DNA of 64,000 nt from JAVVEH01 sp032251435 (GCA_032251435.1 JAVVEH010000014.1:29351-93350), one strand, 5' to 3'; counted from the first letter of the stretch, positions 26,050 to 35,634 are shown. Translations and numbers: made by a program. The notes: generated by a model from the letters alone, not told the origin.

Positions 26050-28289
26050 TGACAGAATCCTCCGGATTGGACCTGGAACAACTGGTGTTGTCGTCCCGCC
26101 GCCGTCTAGTGAGTGTCGAGGTGGAGGATGACGGGACCGCCGTGCTTTTTTCCCGGATGGCCGAGGACACGGTCACGCGGGAAAGCGTGCCGGCCGCCCT
26201 TTGGTTACTGGTCACGAAGCGGACGTTGGCCGAGCAACTCAACGGGGAGCGGGTGGATGAGCTGAGCGGTGATGGCGACTTCCGCTTCCGGGTTCACGTT
26301 AAAACCGCTGAGGCCTATGCCGAAGCGGGCAAATGTCTCGCCCGTGAAACGGGGCTCGGCCCATCCGCGCCTCAGGCGCCTTACCGCCTGTTCAATGATT
26401 TCCAACAACAGGCGCTCACCGCATTGCCCGCCCGCCTTTTCCGGGGAATGGCTTTCGGTGACCTGCGGCGGCTGCAGGTGGATATTGAGACGCTGACCAG
26501 CCCCGGCTATGATTTCCCCAATGCCCGCCGCAAAGCGGATCGGATCATCCTGATCGCTCTTAGGGACAGCACTGGATGGGAAACATGCCTGGGTATCGAC
26601 ACGACCGATGAGAAAACCATTCTGGAACACCTGGTTCAGGTGATCGCCGAGCGTGATCCTGACGTGATTGAGGGCCATAACTTGTTCAATTTTGATCTGC
26701 CCTATATTGAGACCAGGTGCCAAATGCACAAGGTGCCCCTAACCCTTGGCCGTGAGGGGAGACCCATTCAGTCCCGGCCTTCCCGGTTCTCAGCGGGAGA
26801 ACGCGCGGCCACTTACCGCCGATACACGGCGTGGGGACGGCATATTGTCGACACGATGCATCTGGCCCAATTGTACGATGTCAGCCATCGTGATCTCAGC
26901 GGCTACGGGTTGAAATCCGTGGCCCGCCATTTTGGCGTGGCCGCCCGCGGCCGGACCTATGTCGACGGCGACGAAATAACGGACATCTATTTTAATAACC
27001 CGGAGAAACTCCGCCAGTACGCCATGGATGATGTCCGGGAGACTGACGCTGTCAGCGCCATTCTTTCGCCAAGTTATTTTTACCAAGCTCAAATTGTGCC
27101 ACTGTCCTATCAGAACTGCGTGACCCGCGGCAGCGCGTCCCGGATTGACACAATGCTTGTGGCCGAATATATGCGCGCTGATCACGCGCTGCCCCGGCCA
27201 GCGATGGCGAAATCCTTCAGCGGCGGGTTGACGGAGTCGTTCGAGAGCGGCGTGTTTCACAATGTCTGGCATGTGGATGTTCAGTCACTATACCCCTCAA
27301 TTATTGTCAGCCGCGGGATCAAACCGGCCACGGATTCGCTGGGAACATTCCTCACGCTGCTGACGCGGTTGCGGGATTTCCGCCTGGAAGCGAAAAAACG
27401 GATGCGAACAGCCGCGACACCGGAGGAGAAGAATCATTACAGCGCGCTGCAAAGTTCGTTTAAGATCCTCATTAACTCGTTCTATGGTTACCTGGGATTC
27501 GGCATGGGGACCTTTAACGATTTTGAGCGGGCCGAGGAGATCACCACTGAAGGCCGCCGGATTTTGACCGCCATGGTTGATTTCCTCCGGGACGAGAAAG
27601 CCGCTGTGATCGAAATTGATACGGATGGTATTTACTTTGTTCCCCCGGAAGGGGTGACGGAGTCCACCGATTTTATCGACTCATTGCAGACGGTCCTGCC
27701 CCCCGGAATCGATGTCGAACTCGACGCGGTTTACCAGGCGATGTTCAGCTACAAAGCGAAAAATTACGCCTTGCTGACCCGGGATGGGACCGTCACATTG
27801 ACGGGCGCGGCGCTCCGGTCCCGCGGGTTGGAATCGTTCCAGCGCACCTATATCCGGCAAGTGATAGAACATTTACTTCATGGCTCCGGGAAAGAAATCC
27901 AAGCGTTGAAAAAGCGGACACGGGACGCCATCGAACGGCATGAGTTGCCTCTCAAAGATTTCGCCAAGCGGGAAACGCTGTCCACGTCGCCCGCCGCCTA
28001 TAAGAAAAAACTCGACGCCAATAAAACCCGGCGCAGCGCCGCCTATGAATTGGCTCTGCGGGCGGACCGGGACTTTAAGCAAGGCGATCAAGTGGCTTTC
28101 TATGTGACCGGGGATAAAAAACGGGTCGCGGTCACCGACGCCGCGAAACTGTTGGCTGACGCCGACACCCATGTCCGGGACGAAAATGTCCCGTATTATG
28201 TGGATAAACTGGACAAATTACACGCGAAGTTCGCGGAGTTTATTCCGCCCTCTGACAATTGTGACGACTTGCCGTTATTCGAGACGTGA
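26049..28289 (+). CDS. family B DNA polymerase with 3'-5' exonuclease
   Basis: The 746-residue enzyme has all exonuclease motifs: ExoI VDIETL (Asp145, Glu147), ExoII HNLFNFD (Asn211, Asp216) and ExoIII YAMDDVRETD (Tyr324, Asp328). It also has all polymerase motifs: A (DVQSLYPS, from Asp410), B (KILINSFYG, 472-480) and C (IDTDGIYF, 524-526). It is therefore predicted active and proofreading. It is of the size of E. coli Pol II (783 residues), but orthology was not tested. Start is coupled to the TPR gene stop. A repair polymerase at the tail of an LPS/exosortase operon is unexpected. Confidence 0.93.
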   Translation: MTESSGLDLEQLVLSSRRRLVSVEVEDDGTAVLFSRMAEDTVTRESVPAALWLLVTKRTLAEQLNGERVDELSGDGDFRFRVHVKTAEAYAEAGKCLARETGLGPSAPQAPYRLFNDFQQQALTALPARLFRGMAFGDLRRLQVDIETLTSPGYDFPNARRKADRIILIALRDSTGWETCLGIDTTDEKTILEHLVQVIAERDPDVIEGHNLFNFDLPYIETRCQMHKVPLTLGREGRPIQSRPSRFSAGERAATYRRYTAWGRHIVDTMHLAQLYDVSHRDLSGYGLKSVARHFGVAARGRTYVDGDEITDIYFNNPEKLRQYAMDDVRETDAVSAILSPSYFYQAQIVPLSYQNCVTRGSASRIDTMLVAEYMRADHALPRPAMAKSFSGGLTESFESGVFHNVWHVDVQSLYPSIIVSRGIKPATDSLGTFLTLLTRLRDFRLEAKKRMRTAATPEEKNHYSALQSSFKILINSFYGYLGFGMGTFNDFERAEEITTEGRRILTAMVDFLRDEKAAVIEIDTDGIYFVPPEGVTESTDFIDSLQTVLPPGIDVELDAVYQAMFSYKAKNYALLTRDGTVTLTGAALRSRGLESFQRTYIRQVIEHLLHGSGKEIQALKKRTRDAIERHELPLKDFAKRETLSTSPAAYKKKLDANKTRRSAAYELALRADRDFKQGDQVAFYVTGDKKRVAVTDAAKLLADADTHVRDENVPYYVDKLDKLHAKFAEFIPPSDNCDDLPLFET

Positions 28290-28293
28290 GCCC

Positions 28294-29097
28294 ATGGCTG
28301 AATCCACTGTCATTTTCTGGTTTTCCGGAACTGGAAATTCATATTACGTCGCCCGGAGAATCTGTGATGGACTCCCCGGGGCAGATCTAAGACCTGTGGT
28401 CAGCCGAGGCGAGGTAAAGCTTCTTCCCGACACCCATGTCATCCTTGTGGCGCCTGTCTACAGCTGGGCGCCCCCACGGGCTGTTCAGCAGTTTATCAAC
28501 CGTTTACCAGGCCGGAATGTTACCCGGGTGACTGCGGTTTTAACGCATGGCGCTGCGCCAGGGGGGGCTGCGGCGCTTACCGCTGGACAATTTCGCCGGG
28601 CCGGCATGCCGAATGCGCGTGTTTTCACCATGAGAATGGTGGAGAACTACCCCCCGTTCGGCGGTGCCCCGAAGCAGGAGAAAATTGATAAATTTCTGAC
28701 GGCTGCCGAGACGCAACTGGGAATTATCCGCCAGGCCATTGCTGAAGGGAAACACCATCCGCCGTCCGCGGGGAGTCGGCTTTTGGTGATTCCTTCTTTG
28801 CTCATCAATGCGCTTTTTCGCAAAACCCTGCCCCGTTCAGATAAGAAATTCACTGTCACCGATGCCTGTAATGGTTGCGGCACGTGCGTATCTGTCTGTC
28901 CGGTGAATAACATCGATTTGGCGACGGGGAAACCGGTGTGGAAGGGGAAATGCGAGCAGTGTTTCGCCTGTTTCCACTGGTGCCCAAATCGGGCCATTCT
29001 GTATGGTGAAAGATCCGCTAAACAGGATCGTTACCATCATCCCGCAGTCAAATCACTGGATATTGCCGGAACCGCGGCAGATGGCGAAAACGAGTGA
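28294..29097 (+). CDS. EFR1-type flavodoxin-ferredoxin fusion
   Basis: The N-terminal part is a flavodoxin-like domain with the FMN phosphate loop FWFSGTGNSYYVAR and VAPVYSWAPPRAVQQF. The C-terminal part (about residues 185-255) carries two 4Fe-4S motifs: CNGCGTCVSVCP and CEQCFACFHWCP. This is the EFR1 family, thought to move electrons in anaerobes; partner enzymes are not adjacent. ATG 28294 is 4 bp after the polymerase stop, so it may be the last gene of the long run. No terminator is obvious in the 55 bp before the convergent AEC gene. Confidence 0.9.
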   Translation: MAESTVIFWFSGTGNSYYVARRICDGLPGADLRPVVSRGEVKLLPDTHVILVAPVYSWAPPRAVQQFINRLPGRNVTRVTAVLTHGAAPGGAAALTAGQFRRAGMPNARVFTMRMVENYPPFGGAPKQEKIDKFLTAAETQLGIIRQAIAEGKHHPPSAGSRLLVIPSLLINALFRKTLPRSDKKFTVTDACNGCGTCVSVCPVNNIDLATGKPVWKGKCEQCFACFHWCPNRAILYGERSAKQDRYHHPAVKSLDIAGTAADGENE

Positions 29098-29152
29098 TAA
29101 AGGGAGGCTCTTTACGCTTAACTTAACGCTATTCGGAGCATGGTGGTTATGT

Positions 29153-30163
29153 TCAAAGAACTACCAGCAACCACAGAGGGATGGCGATGATGCTCAACGA
29201 GGTCGTCAAAACCAGCATCGTCGAGACAAACCCTTCTTCCACCCCGATGTCACAGGCAACCACATAACTGGCTACCGCATTGGGTGTGGCGCTCAAAAGC
29301 ACCGTCGTCCCCATGATTGCGGGGTCAACATCTGCGCCCGTCGCCGGCAGCAGAAAGCGGAAGGTCAAAAAGCTGAACAGGGGAACCAAAACCAGCTTTC
29401 CGGTACAGACCATGACCAAGGGGAGGGCGTTGCCGCGGGTGTGCTTGAGCTGCAGGGCTGCGCCCACCGAAAGCAAAGCTAAGGGTAAGCCCATCGTGCC
29501 AATCATCATCAACGTCTTTTTTGCTAACTGGATGAACAGCGGCAGCCCCGTCGGCAAGGCCAGGGTGTCATCCGGCTGACGGAGCAGACTGGCTATTCCC
29601 GCCGCACAGACACCTAAAAATGCCGCAGACACAATGGGATTGATCAAAGCCTTCTTAAGAATTGAACCAACGCCGTGTCCTTTCTCTTTGCCGCAAAACC
29701 AGCCGATAACGGAAAACCCCAAAATGACAAAAACAGGCATCGCAAAGGCGTTATATACGGATGCGGCCGCATAGCCCGCTTCTCCGAATGAATTTCGGGC
29801 CAAGGGAAAGCCCATGTAGCTGACATTGGCCCAGAACGAGCCAAAAATAAAGGCGGCGGCGTATCCCTTGGTGTAGTTGAAAATTTTACTGAGCGCGATA
29901 AACAGCGTAGCGACCACGGCAATGGGCAGGAGAGCCCCAACCAGGAGGCTCACGTTGAATAAATGATCCAGCCGCTGCCCCGCCACACCACAGAAAATCA
30001 GGGCCGGCAGCGAAAAATTATACACCAGCCGGTTGATAAAATGCCGTTGATCAGTGCCGATGACCCGTTGCCACTGGAGAATTTTCCCCAGCCCGATAAC
30101 GGCAAAAACGGGCAGGCATATTTCTAATACTTGTATAAATCGGGATTCCATAGGATCTTCCAT
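29153..30163 (-). CDS. AEC family transporter (auxin efflux carrier-like permease)
   Basis: A 336-residue inner-membrane protein with about ten hydrophobic segments in two repeats. It begins FIQVLEICLPVFAVIGLGKI and carries NRLVYNFSLPALIF and SATPNAVASYVVACDIG, both usual in AEC/PF03547 permeases, which export small organic acids such as malate. The substrate is unknown. ATG 30163 is used; ATG 30151 is equally possible. It is convergent with the EFR1 gene. Confidence 0.88.
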   Translation of the reverse strand: MEDPMESRFIQVLEICLPVFAVIGLGKILQWQRVIGTDQRHFINRLVYNFSLPALIFCGVAGQRLDHLFNVSLLVGALLPIAVVATLFIALSKIFNYTKGYAAAFIFGSFWANVSYMGFPLARNSFGEAGYAAASVYNAFAMPVFVILGFSVIGWFCGKEKGHGVGSILKKALINPIVSAAFLGVCAAGIASLLRQPDDTLALPTGLPLFIQLAKKTLMMIGTMGLPLALLSVGAALQLKHTRGNALPLVMVCTGKLVLVPLFSFLTFRFLLPATGADVDPAIMGTTVLLSATPNAVASYVVACDIGVEEGFVSTMLVLTTSLSIIAIPLWLLVVL

Positions 30164-30262
30164 GGCCCATGACAGAAGGCCTGTTTAAAAAGTGCCGAAT
30201 ATAACTGTGCTTGCCAGTTTGACGAATGCAAAAGACAGTGTCACAGCGCCGCGTCAGAGAAT

Positions 30263-30541
30263 TCACCGGGTTTCACAGGCATCCCAGAGGATGGCGGAAT
30301 AATGGAATACTGGAAGATTGGCATCTCTGGCTGCTTCAAGTGACAGACAGGCTTCGTAGTAGACAAGTTGAAGAGGGAGGCGACTGCTGGTTGCGGAAGC
30401 ATAGCCAGCCTGATGCCATTTTAGGCGTTTGCGAAGATCAGGGGTGGAGCCAATGTAGAGATCTCCATCAGCGCATATAAGAACATATGTGTAGAAAAAT
30501 TCTGGAATTATTCTACTGTTCTGGAAAAAAAGATGGTGCAC
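30263..30541 (-). pseudogene. decayed GIY-YIG nuclease gene abutting a tRNA
   Basis: The start is normal for the small UvrC-like GIY-YIG family: FYTYVLICADGDLYIGSTPD (Y-x-Y-V-L, then G-D-L-Y-I-G), with RKRLKWHQAGYA and LQLVYYEACLSLEAAR. After EAAR, where REKxLK and GRRWL-type sequence is expected, the frame runs into unrelated residues and ends in a REP-like palindrome (about 30275-30300). The proposed ATG at 30541 lies 8 bp inside the tRNA. The C-terminal loss and overlap suggest a remnant; such genes are often found beside tRNAs. Confidence 0.6.
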
Positions 30542-30610
30542 GCAACAGGACTCGAACCTGTGACCTCTGCCGTGTGAAGGCAGCGTTCTAGCCGACTGAA
30601 CTATGCGTGC
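30534..30610 (-). tRNA. tRNA-Val (anticodon CAC)
   Basis: A full cloverleaf can be drawn on the minus strand: acceptor GCACGCA/TGCGTGC, D-arm GTTC...GAAC, anticodon stem CTGCC/GGCAG with loop TTCACAC (anticodon CAC, reading GUG), T-arm ACAGG TTCGAGT CCTGT, discriminator A. The CCA end is encoded (30534-30536). Confidence 0.96.
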
Positions 30611-30664
30611 GACCGGAAAGGACCGTTAATATGGCTTGTGAATAGAGGAAATCAACCGCGAATA

Positions 30665-32182
30665 TTATTTTTCAATAAACCATTTTTCCGGCGACACAGC
30701 CACGGCACCGTGAGTTTTAAGATATGTCCTGACAATGTCGCGGGTGGACAGGCCGGTTTCCACCGGTTCGCACCGGGGATTTTCCGCGAGAGCGCGCAAG
30801 ACGGGAAACCGGCCCCCGCCGCCCGCCAGCGCGTAGCTGTGAAAAGCGACCTTGATCCGCCCGGTGGAAAAGCCTGTTCCGTCCGCCCAGACGCAGCGCG
30901 CCACCTGGTTGTTTTCACAGATGGCCCGGATACCCCAGAGCCCGTTGACCGTGTAACTGCCGCGGTTCGCCAGTTGCTCATTCAAAACGTCTTTGAGTTG
31001 CCGCGGCGTTAATAAAAGGGTGCCAATGGTGTTTTCATAGGGAATCAACGCGAACAGATCACCTTCAGAAAACGGCCCGGCCGGAAAGCTGGCATTGGAT
31101 AATTTCCCGTGAATGACGACGGGGGCTTTCACCGCCTCGGCGATGGCTCGTGAAACACATTCACTGGTGCCGGAGTCAACACCTGGAATTTGACCTGCCT
31201 GAAGTGGGGCACCCAGTGTCCCGACGCCCTTCCGGGAGAAAACCCGGGCGGTGTCAAGACGTTTGGCGAAGGTTTGCTGGAGACCTTTGTGAAGCGGCAC
31301 ATCCGCCGTCGCCGGGACGAGGCGGGATTCCAGGGAGGTGACGTGACGTGTCCGCAGGTCAAAACGGACCCGCGCCACGGCTAAGGCGTCGGCGTGCCGT
31401 CCCGCCTGCGCATACCAGGTGTGGTGGTTGATTTTGTCGCCGGGATTGGGACGGTGCGTGTGGCCGCCCAAAATCAGGTCGATTTCGGGCAGTTTTTTGG
31501 CGATGGCCTGAATTTCGTTCACGCCCCGGTCATCATTCGGATGCCACCCTTGGTGAATCGCCAGGATGGTGAAGTCCGGTTTGACCGCCCGGATCTCTTT
31601 GATATGACTTAGAAGGCTGTCCACCGCGGCCGCCGCGGAAAAAGACGCCTTTGTCTCGCCCCAATACCAGTTGGCTGTGTAACTGGCGCTCATGCCAATG
31701 ACCGCGACCCGCAACCCGTTTTTCTCAATCAGCTTCCATGCCGGGAAGGTTGTCTCTTCTTGCCGTCCGGGATAAAGTGTCAGATTCCCGCAGAGAATAT
31801 GGTTCCGCATCTGTTGAACCAAGGTGGCCAGATGGGGAACGCCGAAGTCCAATTCATGATTGCCGGGCACCCACACGTCATAGCCGATCGCTTTGAGCAT
31901 GTCCAGAATCAAGACCCCGCGGTCGGGAAGGCTTTCAACGGTGCCGGAGATGGTGTCTCCGCAATCGATGATGATCTCGGTGTCGTCCGGGAGATTTTGG
32001 CGTTCCCGGTCGATAAGCGTGGCGAGTCGCAGCAAGCCGCCTGACTCCGCCTCGTCTCCCCGGGTGATAAATCCATGCAAATCGGTGGTCTGCATAATGG
32101 TCAGCGCCACCTCCTGGCCAACCCCCGCCGGCGCGGCGAGAAGAATGATCAAGAGGATAGAAAAAGAGAGATGACGGCGCAT
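30665..32182 (-). CDS. exported 5'-nucleotidase / metallophosphoesterase (UshA-like)
   Basis: The 505-residue protein has a signal peptide (MRRHLSFSILLIILLAAPAG). A calcineurin-like domain follows, with QTTDLHG, IDCGDTISG, WVPGNHELDFG, AIHQGWHP and LGGHTHRPNPG, the full set of two-metal ligands. The C-terminal 5'-nucleotidase domain (about 330-500) has EGDLFALIPYENTIGTLLLT and YALAGGGGRFPVL. It probably dephosphorylates nucleotides in the periplasm. It is one of few minus-strand genes between the two long plus-strand runs. The 399-bp gap to the next gene (32183-32581) holds no gene I can support. Confidence 0.9.
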   Translation of the reverse strand: MRRHLSFSILLIILLAAPAGVGQEVALTIMQTTDLHGFITRGDEAESGGLLRLATLIDRERQNLPDDTEIIIDCGDTISGTVESLPDRGVLILDMLKAIGYDVWVPGNHELDFGVPHLATLVQQMRNHILCGNLTLYPGRQEETTFPAWKLIEKNGLRVAVIGMSASYTANWYWGETKASFSAAAAVDSLLSHIKEIRAVKPDFTILAIHQGWHPNDDRGVNEIQAIAKKLPEIDLILGGHTHRPNPGDKINHHTWYAQAGRHADALAVARVRFDLRTRHVTSLESRLVPATADVPLHKGLQQTFAKRLDTARVFSRKGVGTLGAPLQAGQIPGVDSGTSECVSRAIAEAVKAPVVIHGKLSNASFPAGPFSEGDLFALIPYENTIGTLLLTPRQLKDVLNEQLANRGSYTVNGLWGIRAICENNQVARCVWADGTGFSTGRIKVAFHSYALAGGGGRFPVLRALAENPRCEPVETGLSTRDIVRTYLKTHGAVAVSPEKWFIEK

Positions 32183-32581
32183 GATGTGTCGGTTCCAGTG
32201 TTGTAGGGGAACGGCTTTTTCCGCTGACAGGGGCGTGGGCGGTCTGGTTTTTCCGCACCGTTCTTGATCATCAAAATAACTGAAACATGGCTGAATGCAA
32301 ACGGGACAGCGGGGCGCGTGAGGCGCTTTCCCGGCGATTTTTTCATTTTGATTTGCATTTACGGGTAATGGTTGTTATGCTTTCGACGGTCGGCGCGCTG
32401 TGGGCATCCTGACAGGAGACCGCGACGGCGGATGGCGGCCAATGATTAGTCCTTCATGAGAGGAAAATCTAAAACTTAACATTTTTCACTTGCAGGAAGC
32501 GGGTTAGTGATGCACATTATAGCCTCGTTGCGAAAATGTTTATTCCTATTCAATAGCGGTCTCACCAGTTAACCCAAACTC

Positions 32582-33127
32582 ATGGATCACGAGCACATCA
32601 AGTCAACGCGGAATCAGTCGGAATTATTCAAAGTGGATGATTCTGATTTACGGATGGTGAACCGCTTGCTTATCCTCTGCGCCTTGGGGCTGGTTATTTT
32701 CGTCGCGGCGCGCGTCCGGCAAATGGAACGGCGCCTGTCCGAAAAACAGCCGCCGCGCGGAGAAGCTTTTTATGCTCCTCCGGTCATCACCCCGTTTGAA
32801 TCAGAGGAAACCTACCTGGCCACTCTTTCCGAGCGCAGCATCATGTATTCCACCCGGGCGGCGGAACGTATTCAGAGCGAGGCGCCCACCCCGTCAAGCC
32901 GGGCTGAAATCATGAAGCGGTTGGAACAGGCCCGGCAGGAAGTGATCGTTGTCGGCGTGGCGTGGAAGCCGCCCCAGGTTGTCATGCTCTTAGACAAAAA
33001 GAAACGAAAAACCTATCACGTCCGCGTCGGCCAGAAAATTGGTGGCGGTGATGTGGTGGTTGACGCGATATCCCGAGAAAGAATCGTTCTGTCCCTGCAA
33101 GACGAAAAAGTCGTAATATCCTTATAA
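32582..33127 (+). CDS. GspC/PilP-like inner-membrane secretion protein
   Basis: The 181-residue protein has a short cytoplasmic start, one membrane helix (LLILCALGLVIFVAARV, about 29-45) and a periplasmic part. Its last 60 residues (VVGVAWKPPQVVMLLDKKKR, then HVRVGQKIGGGDVVVDAI) resemble the HR domain of GspC and PilP, which bind the secretin. The family call is by pattern and by the secretin gene 20 bp downstream. It heads a run of about 14 co-directional genes. No convincing promoter was found upstream. Confidence 0.65.
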   Translation: MDHEHIKSTRNQSELFKVDDSDLRMVNRLLILCALGLVIFVAARVRQMERRLSEKQPPRGEAFYAPPVITPFESEETYLATLSERSIMYSTRAAERIQSEAPTPSSRAEIMKRLEQARQEVIVVGVAWKPPQVVMLLDKKKRKTYHVRVGQKIGGGDVVVDAISRERIVLSLQDEKVVISL

Positions 33128-33147
33128 GACGAGGAGTGACCCTTGTG

Positions 33148-34764
33148 ATGAATGCACCCATGGTAGTTTTCAAACGTCATTTAATTAAGTCCGTCATGGT
33201 TTTGGCTACCATCGCCGTGTTATGCGGTGGCTGGATCCCCGGGGCTCTGGCTGGCGGGGACGGAAAAACATTGGCTGACTATGGCTTCGCCGGGCTGGAT
33301 GAGACATTCAGCGTTGATCTGCGCAGCATCGATTTGGTTGAGGCGTTTAAATTCCTTGGCGGAAAAGGCAAATTGAACATTGTCACCAGTAAAGAAGTCG
33401 GCGGCAACGTCAGTTTGCTGTTTGAGAACGTGACTGTCGGTGACGCCTTGGAAACCTTGCTCAGCAGCAACCGGTTGGCCTATGTCGTCAAAGGCGGCAT
33501 TATTCAGGTGATGACGGAGAATGAATACCGGGCTCTGAACGGTGTCAGTTTCTCGGACAAGCGCCAGTTGAAAGCCGTGGAAATTAAAAACGGCTCCGCC
33601 AAGGCCATCGCTCAAATGCTTGAAAACGTGAAGAGCGATCAGGGCACGATTTATTTTGATGAGAATACCAGCACTCTGCTGTTGACCGACATTCCCAGCA
33701 AGCTCGTGGAAATGGAAAAAGTCATCAATCTGGTGGACAAGAAGGGGGCGGAAACCGAGACCAGAACGTTTGTCCTGCAAAACAGCAAGCTGGAGGATGT
33801 GATGCCGGAAGTGGCCAAGGTCATCACCAAGGAAACCGGATCGTATCAGGCGGACAAGCGGACGAAAACACTCATTGTCACGGACACAGTGAAGAAACTG
33901 GCTGAAATCGAGTCTATTGTCGCCGCCTTTGATAAACCGATTAAGTCAGTTCAGATTGAAGCCCGGGTTGTGTCTGTGCGCTTGAAAGATCAATTCAGGT
34001 TCGGCATTGACTGGGATAGCTTGAAAAAATGGACCTTGCCGGTGGAAATTGTTTCTGAGGGGGTCATGCTGCAGGACATCATGCAAAAAACCCTGGCGAA
34101 CGGCACGCTTGAAAACGGCATTATCACCGACAATGTCATGCGCCAGGACTTGACCTTGGATATTCTGGATACTTTCGGTGATACGGAAATTATTTCCGAT
34201 CCCCGGATTTCCGTGCAAAGCGGAAAAGAAGCCACGCTTAAAGTTGTTCAAAAAGAGGCCTATGAGTCCGGCACCAGCGAAGTGGATGGCGGCGGGGTCA
34301 CAACGAGCTACAGGAATTTTGATTTTGTTGAGGTCGGCGTGTTGCTTAGCGTTTTGCCGGAAGTCAATGATGACGGGTTCATCAGCATGCGGATCAAGCC
34401 GGAAGTCAGCGAGGTTATCGGCTGGTATGGCGGCGGTGAACGGGAAGCCGGCGCGGTGCCAATCGTCCGTAGCTCCACGGCGGAAACGACGGTTTCGGTT
34501 AAAGATGGTGTGACCGTTATGATTGCTGGTTTAATCAAAGAGTCAGAAGCTGGAACGACGAGTAAGGTGCCGTTTCTGGGGTCAATTCCAGGTTTGGGGA
34601 AGGTTTTCACCCATGAGGATACCGCGAACGAACGGGAAGAGGTTATCATCTTCCTGACACCCCGCATTGTGGATGGAACCCAATCCGTGGATGGCGGTGG
34701 ATATTCAACCCCGAGATTTCCTGAGGTGCTTGATGGCCGGGAACTCAAAGGGCTCCGGGACTGA
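33148..34764 (+). CDS. type II secretion / type IV pilus secretin
   Basis: Outer-membrane secretin of about 538 residues. A signal peptide (cut near GALAGG) leads to an STN/N0 domain (FSVDLRSIDLVEAFKFLGGK), two N1-like repeats (AKAIAQMLENVKSDQGTIYF and LEDVMPEVAKVITKETGSYQ) and the secretin core. The core shows EIISDPRISVQSGKEATLKV, VGVLLSVLPEVNDDGFISM and TVMIAGLIKESEAGTTSKVP followed by FLGSIPGLGKVF. It forms the gated exit pore of the system. GTG 33136, GTG 33145 and ATG 33148 are all in frame after GAGGAG; ATG 33148 is listed, GTG 33145 has slightly better spacing. Confidence 0.92.
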   Translation: MNAPMVVFKRHLIKSVMVLATIAVLCGGWIPGALAGGDGKTLADYGFAGLDETFSVDLRSIDLVEAFKFLGGKGKLNIVTSKEVGGNVSLLFENVTVGDALETLLSSNRLAYVVKGGIIQVMTENEYRALNGVSFSDKRQLKAVEIKNGSAKAIAQMLENVKSDQGTIYFDENTSTLLLTDIPSKLVEMEKVINLVDKKGAETETRTFVLQNSKLEDVMPEVAKVITKETGSYQADKRTKTLIVTDTVKKLAEIESIVAAFDKPIKSVQIEARVVSVRLKDQFRFGIDWDSLKKWTLPVEIVSEGVMLQDIMQKTLANGTLENGIITDNVMRQDLTLDILDTFGDTEIISDPRISVQSGKEATLKVVQKEAYESGTSEVDGGGVTTSYRNFDFVEVGVLLSVLPEVNDDGFISMRIKPEVSEVIGWYGGGEREAGAVPIVRSSTAETTVSVKDGVTVMIAGLIKESEAGTTSKVPFLGSIPGLGKVFTHEDTANEREEVIIFLTPRIVDGTQSVDGGGYSTPRFPEVLDGRELKGLRD

Positions 34765-34826
34765 GGTGACGCTTTTTCTCTTTCTTAATCGTCAAGCTTT
34801 GACCTAAACTTAAACGGACGTGCAGC

Positions 34827-35609
34827 GTGAGTGAAAGAATGGTTACAACTCCCCGTTTTCTTAACTTGGCCGGTGTTTTCCTCCTCGCCTGTGGTGGTTT
34901 CCAAGTCAGTGCGAATGAACTCATCACGACTCTGCGAAATGAGAATGCCGAGCTGAGGAAAAAAGCTCAGGATTTGAATGTGGCCATGGCCGCCGCGCGG
35001 CAGTCGGAGGCCTTAAAAGCCGCCCGGGTTGAAGAACTCGAGACGGAAAAAACGCGTTTGGAAAACCAGCTTGCCACCGCTTTGAAGCGCGCGGACGCGG
35101 CCGAAAAACGGGTGATGGAAGCCGAAGAGCAAACGAGTCAGGCGGTCGCCACGATGAAAGAGCTGAGATCTTTTGTGGAGAGACAGGCGGACGCGGTGAC
35201 CGCGCAAAAAGAGGAGATCTCGGCGACGGAGCGGGAAAACCAGGCTCTGATGATGAAACGAACTGAGGCGGACGCCGCCCGGGAAGAGGCCTTGAAAACC
35301 GCCGCCGCGGCTCGAGCTGACGCCGAGCAGGCGCACCAAAAAGCGCTTCGGGAAGAGGCTGACAGCCATTACAATTTGGGCGTTGTTTTGGCTAAACACC
35401 GAAAGTTTGAAGCCGCTGAAAAGCAATTTCTCGCCTGTCTGAACGTGCTTCCCGACGATGCGGACGCGCATTATAATTTGGGCATTCTTTACGAGGGGGC
35501 GTTGAAATCGCGGAGTAAGGCGGCGCGTCACTACAAACGGTTTTTAGAATTAAGGCCTATGGGACCGGACACCGAAAAAGTCTCCCAGTGGCTTGAAGAA
35601 ATGCGGTAA
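34827..35609 (+). CDS. exported coiled-coil protein with C-terminal TPRs
   Basis: A hydrophobic signal (RFLNLAGVFLLACGGFQVSA) precedes a charged coiled coil (about residues 30-170, rich in Glu, Ala and Lys). Two TPR units follow (SHYNLGVVLAKHRKFEAAEK and AHYNLGILYEGALKSRSKAA). If lipidated, the Cys in LLACGG would anchor it, but the context is not a perfect lipobox. It lies between the secretin and a second coiled-coil protein, which suggests a role in secretin assembly or in the periplasmic part of the machine. GTG 34827 is listed; ATG 34839 also gives a good signal. Confidence 0.72.
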   Translation: MSERMVTTPRFLNLAGVFLLACGGFQVSANELITTLRNENAELRKKAQDLNVAMAAARQSEALKAARVEELETEKTRLENQLATALKRADAAEKRVMEAEEQTSQAVATMKELRSFVERQADAVTAQKEEISATERENQALMMKRTEADAAREEALKTAAAARADAEQAHQKALREEADSHYNLGVVLAKHRKFEAAEKQFLACLNVLPDDADAHYNLGILYEGALKSRSKAARHYKRFLELRPMGPDTEKVSQWLEEMR

Positions 35610-35634
35610 CGTTAGGTTTAGACAGGACTTTTCT

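Noticed and set aside
26049..28289. Prophage origin of the family B polymerase region
   Set aside because: No phage structural, integrase or lysis genes surround it, and it is overlapped with a chromosomal envelope operon.
30164..30660. Genomic island inserted at tRNA-Val
   Set aside because: No integrase and no repeated tRNA 3' end were found nearby; only the GIY-YIG remnant is present.
33148..34764. PilQ of a type IV pilus instead of a type II secretin
   Set aside because: The domain plan does not decide, but the linked GspG with its Ca-site-like C-terminus favours type II secretion; no pilT, pilM or pilN was seen. A hybrid system remains possible.
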